Assembly (NCBI RefSeq): GCF_037038585.1
Contig: NC_092520.1
Coordinates: 59,176,501 to 59,240,500 of the forward strand
DNA length: 64,000 bases
Source of the DNA: Patagioenas fasciata
Taxonomy: Eukaryota; Chordata; Aves; Columbiformes; Columbidae
Reading direction: 5' to 3'
The position numbers and the translations under genes were made by a program. Positions 36,401 through 49,700 of the stretch are shown here, piece after piece. The first letter of the stretch is position 1. Each line of letters opens with the position of its first letter. The notes under the pieces are model-generated. The model searched no databases. It was not told where the DNA came from and saw only the letters and a list, made by a program, of their open reading frames with translations.

Positions 36401-39400
36401 ATCACCCAACATACAACATTTTTTGTTCACTCTGAAGAAAAGATACTGAATTTCTGTTTGCATAGTTGCTTAAGAATTTTGTTTCCTAACTGGAAATTCA
36501 GTCTGAAAGGCAGATGAAAGAGAAACAGCATTCTCTCAGCTCTTTTCCTAGGTTCAGTACAGATTTTGAGGGTATTCACTTTCTGTTATTGGGTTCTGCA
36601 AGAAATACACTGCATCTTGGCTGCTCATAAAAAGAAATTGTTATTCTTTGCATTCAGAAGTATTCACCCTTCTTTGAAGAAGGCATTGGTGGAAACAATA
36701 AAGACTCATTTTATTACACAGTGAGAATTAAACCTTTGCTGCTAGGCAGGTTATGAAAGAGACGTACTCTTACTTTCCTATTCATCATTGTGCAGCTATT
36801 TGCAGGTTGAATGAAAATTATGTTTATACAGAGAAAATATCAGAAACAACAAGATCAAGAGGAGAAGAAGTCGCTGGAATTTGTTATAATAATCTAAATA
36901 TGTTATGCCATGGAGTGACTCTAGTCATGGGCTGGGACTATATTTGTTAATTTTCAGACAACAGTGAAAAGGACCTAGAGGATGTCACTTCCTCCAAGCA
37001 GGTGCCATGAACAAAACAAAGCTGGAAATGAAAGGAAGACTCCTTTGAAATAATTTGTGTTCTTGACATTCTCTGTAGGAGCAGTTCTTTTTCCTACAGA
37101 TAAGTCAAATGTGATTTCCGGTATTTTCATGTGTAAACAATGGATGATTGAATCTAAATTTTGTAGACAGTCTGATACATCCTGGGGGAAGGAGTAATGC
37201 CGGAGGTAAGCTGCCATCAGTGTTTCAGAAAGTTGATGATTGCATTTTCCAGTGTAATTCCTGAGTACTTGGTGAAGTGTAGCAGAATTACAGAACTAAG
37301 CACAGATCAGGTTGCTGAGTGGAGATGGAGGGCAAAAAACTGCCTGTACCAGATTCAGTGAGGGACAATTTTCTCCTACAGAGCATCTACTGTGAGGCTG
37401 TTTTTTTCTGTATTTCTTTATATGCAAATTAAAGCAGGGAAAGGCAGACATAGTTTCTAAAACTCTAAGAAATAAAGCCAAAGCCTATACCATATGATAG
37501 CTATGACTACAGAAAAGCCTGTTATAATAACAGGAAAGTTGCATGGATTTCCCAACCAAGGTGTGCCTGGAGGAAAGGAAATAACAAGGTGACTGCAGTG
37601 GGAAAAAGGGACTGCTTAGCTTCAGCTAAAGTGATGGAGGAAAAAAAAAACCCTCAGGATTATCTAATTAATGAATCTGGAAATAATATGTGATATCAAG
37701 GAGCTGAAAGGAAAATACATTTCTTCTACTCGGAGGCACAGGGTTTTGAGCACCCCATTTGCTGATAGGATAAAAACATCATCAACACTGAACGTTTTAA
37801 TGATTCAGCAGAATTTAGCTAACTTGGTGTCACTCCTGCTTTGCAATTTGTTGTACTTTTTAATCTCTGCTGCACATTCTTGTAGCAACAATACCTACTG
37901 GCAAACAGAAGGCTGCATCCATAGCCAGACTGTGAGCATCAGGCACTGTCTCCATCTATGCACTCATCTATTTGTTATTATGTGGTTTGCTCTGTGGGTA
38001 CAAGTGACTAATTCTGAGAAGTGCAAATAGTGTGCAGTCCGGAAAATGGACAGTACGTTCAGGTTGCTCTGCATGCAACCACTCTAAACCCAATCATGTG
38101 GAAATTTTGCCTTGGTGGAGAAAGGTGTCCAGTCTCACTGGCAGACTCTTGGGAGATGTTGTGAATATAAAATGTTTAGCAAATTGAAAAGGCAGAGGAA
38201 AAGCTCATGAACTCAGAGATGGGTAAAAAAATAATGACGATTGTGAAACAGGGAGAAAAAGGGTGGCATTGCCCACACTGACTGTGCCATCAGATCATAT
38301 GGGAAGACCCTGATCTCGATCTCAGGAGAGACAGATGTATATACAGATTGCTTGTTGCTTTAACAACCTTGCCTGGATTATGTTTTATTTTTTCATGCTG
38401 AGATTAAGAGTTGCTTTGTTTCAACAAAGATACAGCCAGACATGTTTAAGTCACTGAATGCACATACTGGTCTGAACTCCAAAAGGGAAGAGGTGATGGG
38501 GCTGAGCCCACCTGGGCCTACTTCAATCATGGCAAATACCTGGGATGTTGCACCACCTGACTGGTCTAAGGCTATAGACATGCACTGTAGGGGGAAGAGA
38601 TTTAATGCCACAGAGAACATAACATGTATCATAGATGCTGCTATACCTCGAAGACAGAAAATAAAGCAATAATGAAAAATTGAATGACAGAATAATATCA
38701 TATAACCTTTATCAAAGAATGTGTTGTCTCCTGACCAGCTGATAGAGGCAACTGATTGCAGGACCAGGTCGGAGGCAAATCATCAGTAAATAATGTTAAC
38801 TATTCAGACTTCTGAGTACTCAGACAGCAGGAATATCACTTAAGGCTTTCACTAACATACCATTTGAAACAATACATTTTAAATCTCGTTTAAATGTCAT
38901 TATCTTGTTCAGAAATTTGAGAAATAGCTTTCCATATGCAGTCTTAATGCTTTTTGAGTGAGTACTTTCATACCTGGGACAGGACAGAGGACCATGTTGT
39001 GTCTGTTCGTCCTTTCTGTTGGTGTTTCTTCTGTGTCAATAGTGGAGTTGTAGTTAGAATGAAAAGAGATAAACAACATCTTTTGTTTCTTTCAACTCTT
39101 CTCTAAAAATAACTTTCAGAGCTGAAATCCTTGATGAGTGATTTGTGACTGATTTCTGTGTTTAAGTGAGTGACATAGTGACAGGTCTTAGATAATAAGC
39201 GCACTGCTTACAACTGAAAAATAAATATTTCCAACAGTTCTTAAATGGTATTTTCTATATCATCAAGGAAATGCTGAGAAATCTGTACCTGGTACAGCTG
39301 TGGGTAGTAGTAATATATGGTTATTGCCATCATAAAAAGTTATCTAGGGATGGCTTTTCTCTTTGCAAGAAGTGGTTGTTCAGGTGTTAAAAGAAGTTTT

Positions 39401-40339
39401 TTCAATGTTAGATGGATTAACATCTCAGTCGTTGATACTGTAATCTCCTGCTGTGGATGTCTATCATTTTTAAAGGATGAAAGAATGTTAAGTCTGCTGC
39501 AGAGATGCTTTTTCTTTCTGACATGAGTGTGAAAGATACATGACATTTATTATCAGTAGGCTAAAGAGAAAAATCTTTGAAAGTGCAGATGAAGTTGGAT
39601 GATAATTCTAAATATCTCTTTGAATGACTTTCAGACCATGCTACAAGAAAGTTATTTTTGTCTCCATTACTACACAAATGTAAGGCAAGATTACTTGTGA
39701 GATGGTTGCAATGATTTCTGGACATATAAATGAAGATAGCTCTAAATACCTTACATTTTTCAGATGCATAATTGTCATAAGATGTATCTCATATTCTATT
39801 CAGAGCTCTGACAACTTGTTGGGGAAAAGTTGGAAGAATGACTTTAAAGTTTTCACGGCACTGCTCATTGTCATCTCAGTTGGGGCTAGGTGTTCAATCA
39901 GAACAAGATAAAACTGTTGCCGTAACATGCTGAATTATTTTGTTTTCTTTCTATCAGCTTTTTTGTTTCTTACTTATCCAAAACTTGTTCTGAGAAATAT
40001 TTTTCAGGATTAAGTCTGTATACCTTTATTCAGACTGAAGAATTTGCCTACTTACACAAAGGCTAACACTGATTCTCTGTTTTTCATGTACTTGCCCCAG
40101 GCTTCCCCACACAGATCTATACAAGCTATGTCATCAAAAATGGACCCAGACATTCCTGGGGTATCTTTGGATGAGGGAGTGGCAGAGCCATGGTAGTATT
40201 GTGATAGGAAAATAGCTAACCAGTGATGGGCAGAGCACATTGATAAGAAACACACCCCTGCTTCTGTAAGCTCGGCTATTATTTCTACATGTCACTGAGT
40301 AATGTCATACAGACACATGACATGTGTCATGTCTACTTG

Positions 40340-40700
40340 ATGTACCAAACCGCTCGGACCAAAGCTGGTCATTGTTAATATGGTTCTGCAGTGAATCACA
40401 GAGTACCCTCCTCCTACTCAGTTAGGAACATTTTCACCCATTCATATAGGAGCCATGCCAAAGGTTTTGCTAAATTGAACAGTATAAAACATGCCTCCTG
40501 AATTTCACTTAGTGACCTTGATATTTATGCCCATAAAAATGCCATGATCCTTTGCTATGCAACCTGTCCAAGTGTGTCTGAATTCATGTCTGCTATCTAC
40601 AGTCAGTGTCCTTATTCATGAGTTCCCTCATCAGCTGTCTCAGAATAGTTTTCCATCTTTGTTTCAAGTTCTGTGACTTGTCTATTTTGCAAACAAACAA
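40340..40700 (-). mobile_element. Ancient L3/CR1-type reverse transcriptase fragment (minus strand), degraded
   Basis: Read on the minus strand, the sequence follows the middle of a CR1/L3 reverse transcriptase. From the high-coordinate end there is a remnant of the 'RPVSLTSIPGK' block ('GACAAGTCACAGAACTTGAA' against the usual 'gaccagtcagcctaacttc'). Next comes the 'SQHGF' region. Then, near 40460-40500, 'QFSKTFGMA' corresponds to the 'DFSKAFDTV' box that holds the first catalytic aspartate. The aspartate is changed and the frame is broken, so this is a dead fossil. The boundaries, especially the low-coordinate end, are approximate. Confidence 0.6.
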
Positions 40701-43700
40701 AAACTGTTACATTTTCCACTCACCAGTCACGGAGAACCTCTTGAGAACTTTGTAAACTTTAAGTTAACTTAAAAAAAAAAAAAAAAAGAAATATTTGCTT
40801 ATTTTCTATTCACTCTCCTTAAAACATCTGAATGGAGAAAAAAAGCTAAATCTTGCTTATTTTTTCAAATATGACTGACTTTTTCATATTTCGGTCCTTG
40901 TGGAATTGGTCACTTCCGAGAGAGAGATCATTTTTGTACTGAGTTACATCTGAGGCTTTTTGGTTTTAAGCAAAGATTAAAATGTGAGCTAAAGCAAGCC
41001 ATTTCCCAGGAAGCACTGAGTACTGATTGGAGTAGGGGTAGATGCGTGCATATATTTATGCATAGGTACTCTAAGTTTTTGTCAGCACAAGCTGCCATGA
41101 CATGTAATATATCTTGGGAAAAACCTATTAAAATGATGAGGTCATTTTTTTGCCCTACTTTTATTCTCCCATTCACTTATGCATTTCTCACACGTTTGTG
41201 AAAATTTCTCAAGTTAGTGTGCTGATTTCTTTTTTTGTTGTTGTTTAAGTTATTAATTAATCGGTGTGCTTTGAGTCAGCATGTTTCAAATGCAACTCTG
41301 ATATGGTTCAAAAGTAAAACTGAAATATTTTGCTTTTTGAAGATTTGATTCATTTGTAGTATATTTTTATTATACCCTTTTTGTTAGTCTACTTTACAAT
41401 TTTCGTTTCATTCAAGGTTAAAAACACAAGCCTGAATGTGGTGAGAAGGAAAAACAATGCTTCATTGACATTCAAGAAGGTTCTTTCAACTGTTTTCAAG
41501 TGAGTAGATGATAAAAATATGTGAATTACAGAAGGGCCAGTAGAGACTTGATGAAGGGACTCTGAGACTTAAAGTTTGCCTGCTTTTTCAACCGTATCAA
41601 CTGGTTTAATAAAAGATATTACCTCTTTCTACCAACCATACCTCCCTAGAGTTAAAACTATATAGAAGTTTCTATTTTAACATTCTCTTGGCACTCATTT
41701 ATTGGGTGTTCCTGTGGGCTTACTTTCATCGAAAGTCATGTCAATTGTTGCACTCAGGGTACTGCAGGCAGCCTTGCTGGACTGGGAATATTATAAAATG
41801 CTCACTCTGCAGCGGGAAGCTCTAGCAATATTCGAGCATGTATGTGAGTACATATGTGCTCTCCCAGTGCTCATGCAGCCCTGGAAAACCATTGCAGCTG
41901 TGAGTTTCTCAATCTCCTGCAGACATATTTTCTGTTTTCTTTAAAAAATAAAGAAAAAAAAGAGAGTTCCTTCCTTCATCCTTCTTCCCCTCTGTGTTTC
42001 TGTGTCTTTTGGGTACATGAGTTGTTGGCTTAGCAAAATCTTGCTTTTACTTTGTTTGAAGCCTAATGTCAGTAGGAAGTTCAAGATTTACCTGTGTATA
42101 CTGATATCTTATGATGTCTGAAAACATTGACATCAGTGTATCTGTCATTTTGGACACAGGTGACATCTGCTGTGGATAGGGTATGTTTTGTAAGGCCTTT
42201 TTTTCTTACTTGATTGTTGCTTTGCAAAGGCCGACACAAGACAGCACCTAAAAGGAATGAGTATTGGAATTCATGAAGTCATGTCCATGAATTAGAAGCT
42301 AATTTTGAATACATGTGCTTGAAGATGAAAGAAGAATGGCATGAGAGGACAGAGGAAAGACAAATCAAGATTAAACATGTCATTGCTGAATCTAACATCA
42401 TTTGCAAATTGAAGACGTGCAGTTTTATTAGCTCCTACAAAACCAAGCAGACCAGTGTGAATATCAGAGTATTTAGACATTGCTGTTAACATAACTGCAG
42501 AACTTTTTGGAAAAGTTTCTTTATTTCTCTATTTCCTTAACTTTTATTAACAATTCCAGTTAACAAACAGAATTAGTTATTGTATTAGACCACAGGAACT
42601 GTAATGCTTACATAGATTAACAGTACACACAGTGCTTATGGAGAACGTGGCTTCAGAGCAGTCTCATCCAGGGCATTCACACTTCTCAGGGCCTGGGAGC
42701 CCCAGCAATGCTCAGGGATTGCACCCTTATCTCCACAGAAGTGAGTTTAGTAATTGTAGCAATCCTAATGCTGATTTATACTCTCAAGCCTCTGAGGCTT
42801 AACCCACAGAGGTGGGAGTTGGAAATTGTGAGAACATAAATGTTTTGAAGCTCCAATTGCTAATCGTGGATATTGGATATTGACAGGTTGGCTTCCCTTC
42901 TACAAAGTACCCCAGCCTGGGTTCATTACAGTCTCAACTTAGCAGAAAAAGGAGCAGTGAAAGAGTCAAGAATGCAAATATTCATTGGCCACTTCTGTAG
43001 CTCAGTGAAGGATATTTCAGGGTGTTTTCATAACTGAATTTCAAATTTGCATATTTAATGCATATTTTTTCCCCCTATTTTGAAGTAATTTAGCTCATTT
43101 AGAAATCCTGACTTCGGGTCACCTTGGCACAGAATTTTTCCTTTTGATGCAAATTCTTCTTTGCTTGATCTTTTGCTGGGGTGAACTACTAACTGAGGGA
43201 GAAACAAAGAAAAAATGTAACTCTACCTCACACTCACTCATTATGAAAAACAGTCTTCACATTGCAGCTTGTGGTAAAACTGTTGGAAGAATCTTAAATA
43301 TATGGATAAATGCTATGTTTTTAAACTATTACAGTTTTTTTGAAGTGGATTTGAAATAGAAGTAGATCATGTTACAACGATTTCACAGAAACAAGCGAAA
43401 GAAAGTGTCAACTTTGACGAAAAGTGTCCATGCTTTTGAATCAGGACTTTTCCTTTGGAAGGAAACATTTTATATGATAGGTTTCCTTAGCTCCAGAACA
43501 TTTTCTGTCCATCGAATAGTTGCATACTTTTGCTTTTCATTATTATTTTTATTGATGTGTTAAGATGTTTAAACCCCATTTTGCAATGCATTGTTCAAGC
43601 TTAACACAGAAGCAAGCTCTGTTCTGATTGCTGCGGTACTCTGGCCACATGATCTGAAGCTGAATTGTAAAAAATGTTATTTAAACAATTCTCATAAAAA

Positions 43701-46700
43701 AGAGTACATAGCAAGAAACAAAAAATGTGATAGCAAATATTTGTTGGAGTTTTCAGCATGTAAAATTACATTTTATTAACTGTTTTATCTCAGTTGTTTC
43801 CACAGAAAATTGTGGTGTTTACTGGTGGGGGGATGAAAAAAAAGCAAGCTACACGGTAAATGATAACAATAAAAAATATTAACTAACTTTTCTTTAATTA
43901 TGAAAAATAATCCAACCCTCTTTTCCCTCCTTTCCAGTTGCCAACATTTAGTGGTAACTTAATTTCCTTTTCCTGCCCTGATCACAGAGACTTTCTTCCA
44001 AAAACAGTGCTCAGGGTACTGGAAGTCCAAGACATCAACTGCTTTGTAGATATTCCCATTCCTGACTTTCAAAGTCATTGCGTTACACTGACCAGGACCA
44101 GTTCAGCAATGATCTCAGAGATATGCCAGTAATCAGTAACACAGCTCTTTTCCTGCATCTGCCCAGTTCAGTGGGAACACAATTATAATTAACTCTCAAG
44201 GCCAGATATAGACCTTTCTTAAATTTAGGCATCTAGCCTGTGGGATTAAGAAGTAAGAACTGACATGCACAATTGCCTAAATTTTACTTGCAGTTAATGG
44301 AAACAGAGTGTCAGCTTCTCTGAATGATGAATATTTTGCTGTAATAACTATGGCAAAACTCTGAAGTCATTATTTAATTTATATAAGTACTTTAGCTAGG
44401 TACATAAAGTGCAGTGGAAGAATCTGGGAGCAAGTGAATAAAGACATGCTTGTTGCAAATCATGTACTGGAAAATAAATTTTAAACCAAAATGACTCCTT
44501 TCCAGAAGAAAACAAAGAATGAAGCCTTTCTTAACAAGGCCATGCACTTATGCACAGAAATAAGCTTTCAGAAATAAAATGTATGAAAATACATTTGTAT
44601 GTGAGAAAATGCTGACTGGATGATATTATTGAATAATGTACAATATCTTATGGCAGGAAAGGAAGAGAAAAAGCTACACTGTCTTTTGAATATTTAAATA
44701 TATATTTCATTAAATGTTCATTTTTACATAGAATCCTCTTTAAACACAATTAAAACCTGTTTAAATGTAACCCATTTAAAGGTAACTCTAGAATTGTTTA
44801 AGTTTTGTGTGGTATTGCAAGAGGGAGGATGGACCCCACATCTCTCCTTCCATGAGGGAACCATTAAATGAAAACACAGAGAAGCTTCCTTGAACTTTCT
44901 AGGGCATTGAATATTTACTTGTCCTATGCAAGTGGAAGAACTGTAGCAGGAAGGGCTGAGGAAACCGTGACCAAAGTACTATGTATTAAACACATGTGTT
45001 TGTGCCTCTGGGTACACAATGAACCAGATAACTGAAAAGTTCCCCCATCAGAATTTCCCTTATAGCTATTCTTTTTCTAAAACCTGGATGTCTTGGGAAC
45101 AGCCATATCTTACAAATTAACAGCCTCTCTCTTCTTTGTGGCACTTTAAGCACACCCCATTACCTCACCCTTAATTCTTTGTAGCACAATTTAGAATTCC
45201 TATAAAATATTGGAAGAAAGAAGATGAAAAAAATCATTAAATAAAAGTGATACGTATATCTTAGAGGGCACGACCTGCATGAATTTATAGAATATACACT
45301 GTGATTATGGAAATCACTTACCTTTCTGGACCTTTAATGGTCATTATAACTACTTAAGAGGAAATTTGAGCTTAATGGCATGAATTTAGAGGGATTTTGA
45401 GAGTGGTTTTGTGTTATTTGAAGTTCTATCTTGTGATTTAAAATGTATATATCTGCATATTTGCTTTGGCTTACATCATGGAGTAATAGTGACAGTATTT
45501 TGTTTTAGATTTTTCTTGTGATAAATACCCTAATTACCAAATATTAAGGAAATGTATCCTAGGGAATGCAAATCCTCGGTGCAGTATAGGCAATAATTTG
45601 CCCTGGAGTGCGGGACTGAAGACTGTGTTGCTGAGAGCCTGCTAATAGGATCAGGAGCTCTTCACCTCAAGGTCACCCTTTCCAATCCAACCCCAGGCCA
45701 AGAGTAACCAAAAATTGTTTCCATCTGATATGGTTGTTCTTTCCTTGATGGTTTCATTACAAAGCAGGACTGACTGCATTATACATTTTCCACAATAAAT
45801 GACATTAATGGACACCCTGGTTGTCAGCATCAGCAAAAAACTGACTGGCAAATTGAGGAGGTGGTCTGCAGAGTAGAGTAGCTTTTTATCCCAAGGCATC
45901 CTCTTTGAATAAAACTGAAGCACACTAGAATATGAGGACCATTGTGGGATTACACTGAGTAGCCTATGTCACAAAGATTCAATCAGTAAGTAAAGGCACT
46001 CAGGCTCCATGTATTTAACTGCAGTATGTCTTAGCTTGCAGTAGAATCCAATTAAAAAAAAATCACATAATTCCATGATTGAAAGTCATGCAATTTTGTT
46101 AGCAGGTAATTTCTGACTGTTCTTATTATATAGTCAACAAAGTAATGCAAATTCTGTACTGAAACTGTACTGTTCAGTGTCCACTCTATTTTCATACTCT
46201 AAAATAAGGTACAAAATAAATCTGAATAAAATCTACTGCATTATATTGAAATACATAATTTCAAAAGAATGTATTTTTTACCTAAACAATTTAAAGTAAT
46301 ATATGAAAATCAATATTTAATCTTTCCGGTGCTATTCTACACTGGGGAGAGAACTGGATATATAGTTCAGGCTCATAAAATGTTAGAATGAATATACACA
46401 CAGTAAAGTTTGCTACAGGGTCTTGAATAGTTGCATATGAATTACAATGAAATGAGGAAGCAGCCCTTATGCAGGAAAATCATGGGGTTCAGGATGATTT
46501 TTTTCGTAGGGTAGGTTATTCTGGTAGCACCACAGAGAAGATGCCATTTATCTAGGAACAGAAACACCATATTGTGGAAAATATATCAAGCTATATCCAT
46601 GACTTTCTTAAGAAATTCAGAGTTCAATTAAGAGCCAGAGTCTCAGCTGATTTAAATCAAATTAAGATCAAATATGTTGTTTTCCCTTGAGTTATGCTGG

Positions 46701-49700
46701 CTTGCCCAAACTAAATATTTGTCCAGTTGTAAAGCTGGATCCGTACAAATAACACAGCAAGGAAGATGATGATGGAGACCATTAACTACTATAATATTTG
46801 TAAACATTCAAAAAGGGGTAGCTGTGGGTGTGGGAATGTTAAAAACAAAAACAAAACCAAAAAAAACCCAGTAAACGATAAATCCATAGCTCATACATTG
46901 GTTTTCTGAAGCTACCAGGTCATGTGAAGGCTGAGCATGTCATTAGTTTTTATAAAGATCTCTACCAATCTTTCCAGCCATATGTTAATTTGTGAAGTGA
47001 AAGCATGAAGTTTCATCAAGGAAATTCCCAGGGCTTATGGTCAACAAAAGTCTTCACAATAGCAATCCACAGAGCAGTTGGCAATTGCTGCATTATTTGG
47101 AGCTGTGAGGATAAAGTTACCAGGACTGCATTGGAAGCAGACAGGTGCTACGACTGACCCTGTCAGATGTCTTGCTCTAATAGGGGTATCTCTAGTAAAT
47201 CCTGTTGTCTGAATATTCACAAGTGCTTCTTAAAAGAACATATGAGAATTAGGAGATTAAGGAAGTCCTTTTATTTTACCATTTATACAAATGAAGCACA
47301 TTTACGAGTACCTTGCTGTCATTTCAGTCCATTGACAGGAATATCTGACAGTGTTGATGCAGGTAAATTAATTTTCCTGGTGGCAAATTATATTTATCCA
47401 TTACAACATTTTTCTTAGCATACAAGATAGAAAGGAATTTCTTATTATTTGATAGACAAAATAGTAAAGGGAAATAAAAAATGTACTGTGCACACTGTTT
47501 CCATAGGTTGGTATAGAGATGCCTTTGTCTTCCAGTAATGTCAGATTGCGTGAGAACACACCAGTACCAATGGCAGAATATCTTGCATGAATATTGACTC
47601 TTCACCTGAAAAGTTAGAGCCACTCAGGCTTGTGTATGCATGCTAATGGAGTCTTTTACTTCTATCCACAAGGATACCTATTATCCTGTCACAGTAAATA
47701 GACAGAACCTGTGCTAAATCCTTTCATCTTACAAAAGAATCACAGCAGATGGACTGGGAAAGGGAGGCACATCAGTGTCCTTGTAGCCTTCATTCCCCTT
47801 TGGCCTAACATTTGACAGGGCATATGCTTTCAATCTGTGATGAGGGAACAACCATGTAACAGCAGAGCATTTTATATTGGTGTGGCAGAACCTTTCCTGG
47901 GGCTGGAGTACTTGTGCACCCATGTAAAATGCAAGTGCAGAGAGTTAAGATCTGTTTTGTGCTGCTTCTTAAAGATCTGCAAGATGTTTTTAAGTTGCAA
48001 CTAGTAAACTTTAGAATTACTTTCAGACAGGACATTTTGGAAACTGTTATACACACACACACACCAAAATGGAAAAAAATAGATTCTGAATATTGTAGGG
48101 GAAAGAACAAACCAAACCGAAACATCGCCAGCTTCACTAATTATTTTACATAGCTTCATTACTCTGCGTGCAGAAACCCTATAAAAATGATAATTAGTAT
48201 TGTATAAGGGTTTTCAAAACTCTTTCTAAAAACATTATTTTTGCAGCTTTTTTTCTCAATTGGCCTCAGCCTACAATTCCACACTGGCAGAGGGTAGAAC
48301 TAGTGAACATTGCACAGATTCTTCATGTAACTGCTATGACTCTAGGTCTAGCAAAGACTCCCATAGACAACATACTTGTTTGGGAGACAGACTCATTGCT
48401 ACTAGTATCTGTCATCTTTTCTGGTACATTCAGAGCAAACTGCTATGATGGAATGTCTTTATTTAATTAAAGGTGATTTGCAATGTTCAAGTGAAAAAAG
48501 CACTGAAGTTAGATCATGGTTTTGGAGGTAATCTTATAACTTTGGGTAGCAAAAATATTTAATTCTGTCTCCAAGACAACACATTGTTATTTATTTTGCT
48601 CTAAACAAGCTTTTCTCCCATTTGTAATTTCTAGGGATGTTGTGTTATGTTACGATCCTTTGAATGAGGGCATTTTGTAACAAAGAAGGCAGAACTGAGT
48701 CATCAATGACTTTGTTTTCCTGCTGATGTTCCAGCTACTGAGTCACAGCACATCTGTGCGTAGCTAATTCATGTAACCAGGCAAGACATTTATAATTTGC
48801 TCTACTTTGTTATGATACAGGTAACAAGTAAGAGTCTGCAAATGGAAAACAAGTAAGCTTTCTTACCATGCTGGATTTCCCTGCAGAAACACATTCCAGG
48901 GCATTAGCTCTGCCTGCATCTGCACTTAATTGTTGGAGTGTACCAATGTCCAATCTGTAATGCTTGTTTTTTTGGTTGTTTTTTTTTATTTTTTTATGGA
49001 TTTCGTGTGCAGAAGTGGGAGCTATAGGGGTCTCTTTTGTGGGACTGAGATGTGGCTGCAGCTTAAACCAACAACAAGGAGTCAGAAAGTGCTTCCACGG
49101 CTTAGCCATAGCCCATTTATCCAAGCCAGGGAAAAGAGAAAATATTCAGTCTCAGAAGAGGTTGAAGTAATGCTTATATCTTTCAGATCTCTACACAAAC
49201 AAGTGATTAAAGCTAAAGGGTATTTGTGATTATGAAGTACTTTAAAGCAGATAACTTCCTCAAACTACTACTCCATGTAGAGTCTGTTACCCTCACCTTC
49301 TCTGCCCGTTCTCTTGGTACAGTATGGAAAGAACAGTCCTTGGCTTTTCCTGAGAGCAGATTATGCTTCATTAGCTGAGTTTGAAAAGCAAGTACTTTCT
49401 TCTGCACCTGTCCTCATAAATAAAACCTCTGTAGATCTAAATGCATCTACACAATAACTGAAGGACAAATGTTCTTCCATTTTTATTTTGACAAGTTTAA
49501 TGAAAGGAATAGGATTGTATTACATAGCTGCAAGTGAGGAAGGAATGCTGTCACCACCGAGCCACGGAATTTCAGCTAGGAAGCATCTATCTTATAACGC
49601 AGCACTTGCCTACAGGATAGTTTGAATCATCTTGCGTACATGGAGTAGTGACAAAGATATCATTCTTGATCTCTTTTTTTTTTTTTTTTCCTTAAGCCAC

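Larger units (their letters stand above)
30623..40339. other. Long single-copy stretch without recognisable genes
   Basis: Nearly 10 kb with no recognisable transposon or exon. Frames of 60-119 codons (for example 34255-34497 +, 37671-38030 + and 38393-38701 -) have no recognisable domains. Points worth noting are a possible MIR-like remnant near 32180-32270, a 9-bp inverted repeat at 32878-32902 and a 30-bp spaced pair of RFX-like sites at 33419-33471. The scarcity of repeats could mean constraint or simply old unique DNA. Confidence 0.5.
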
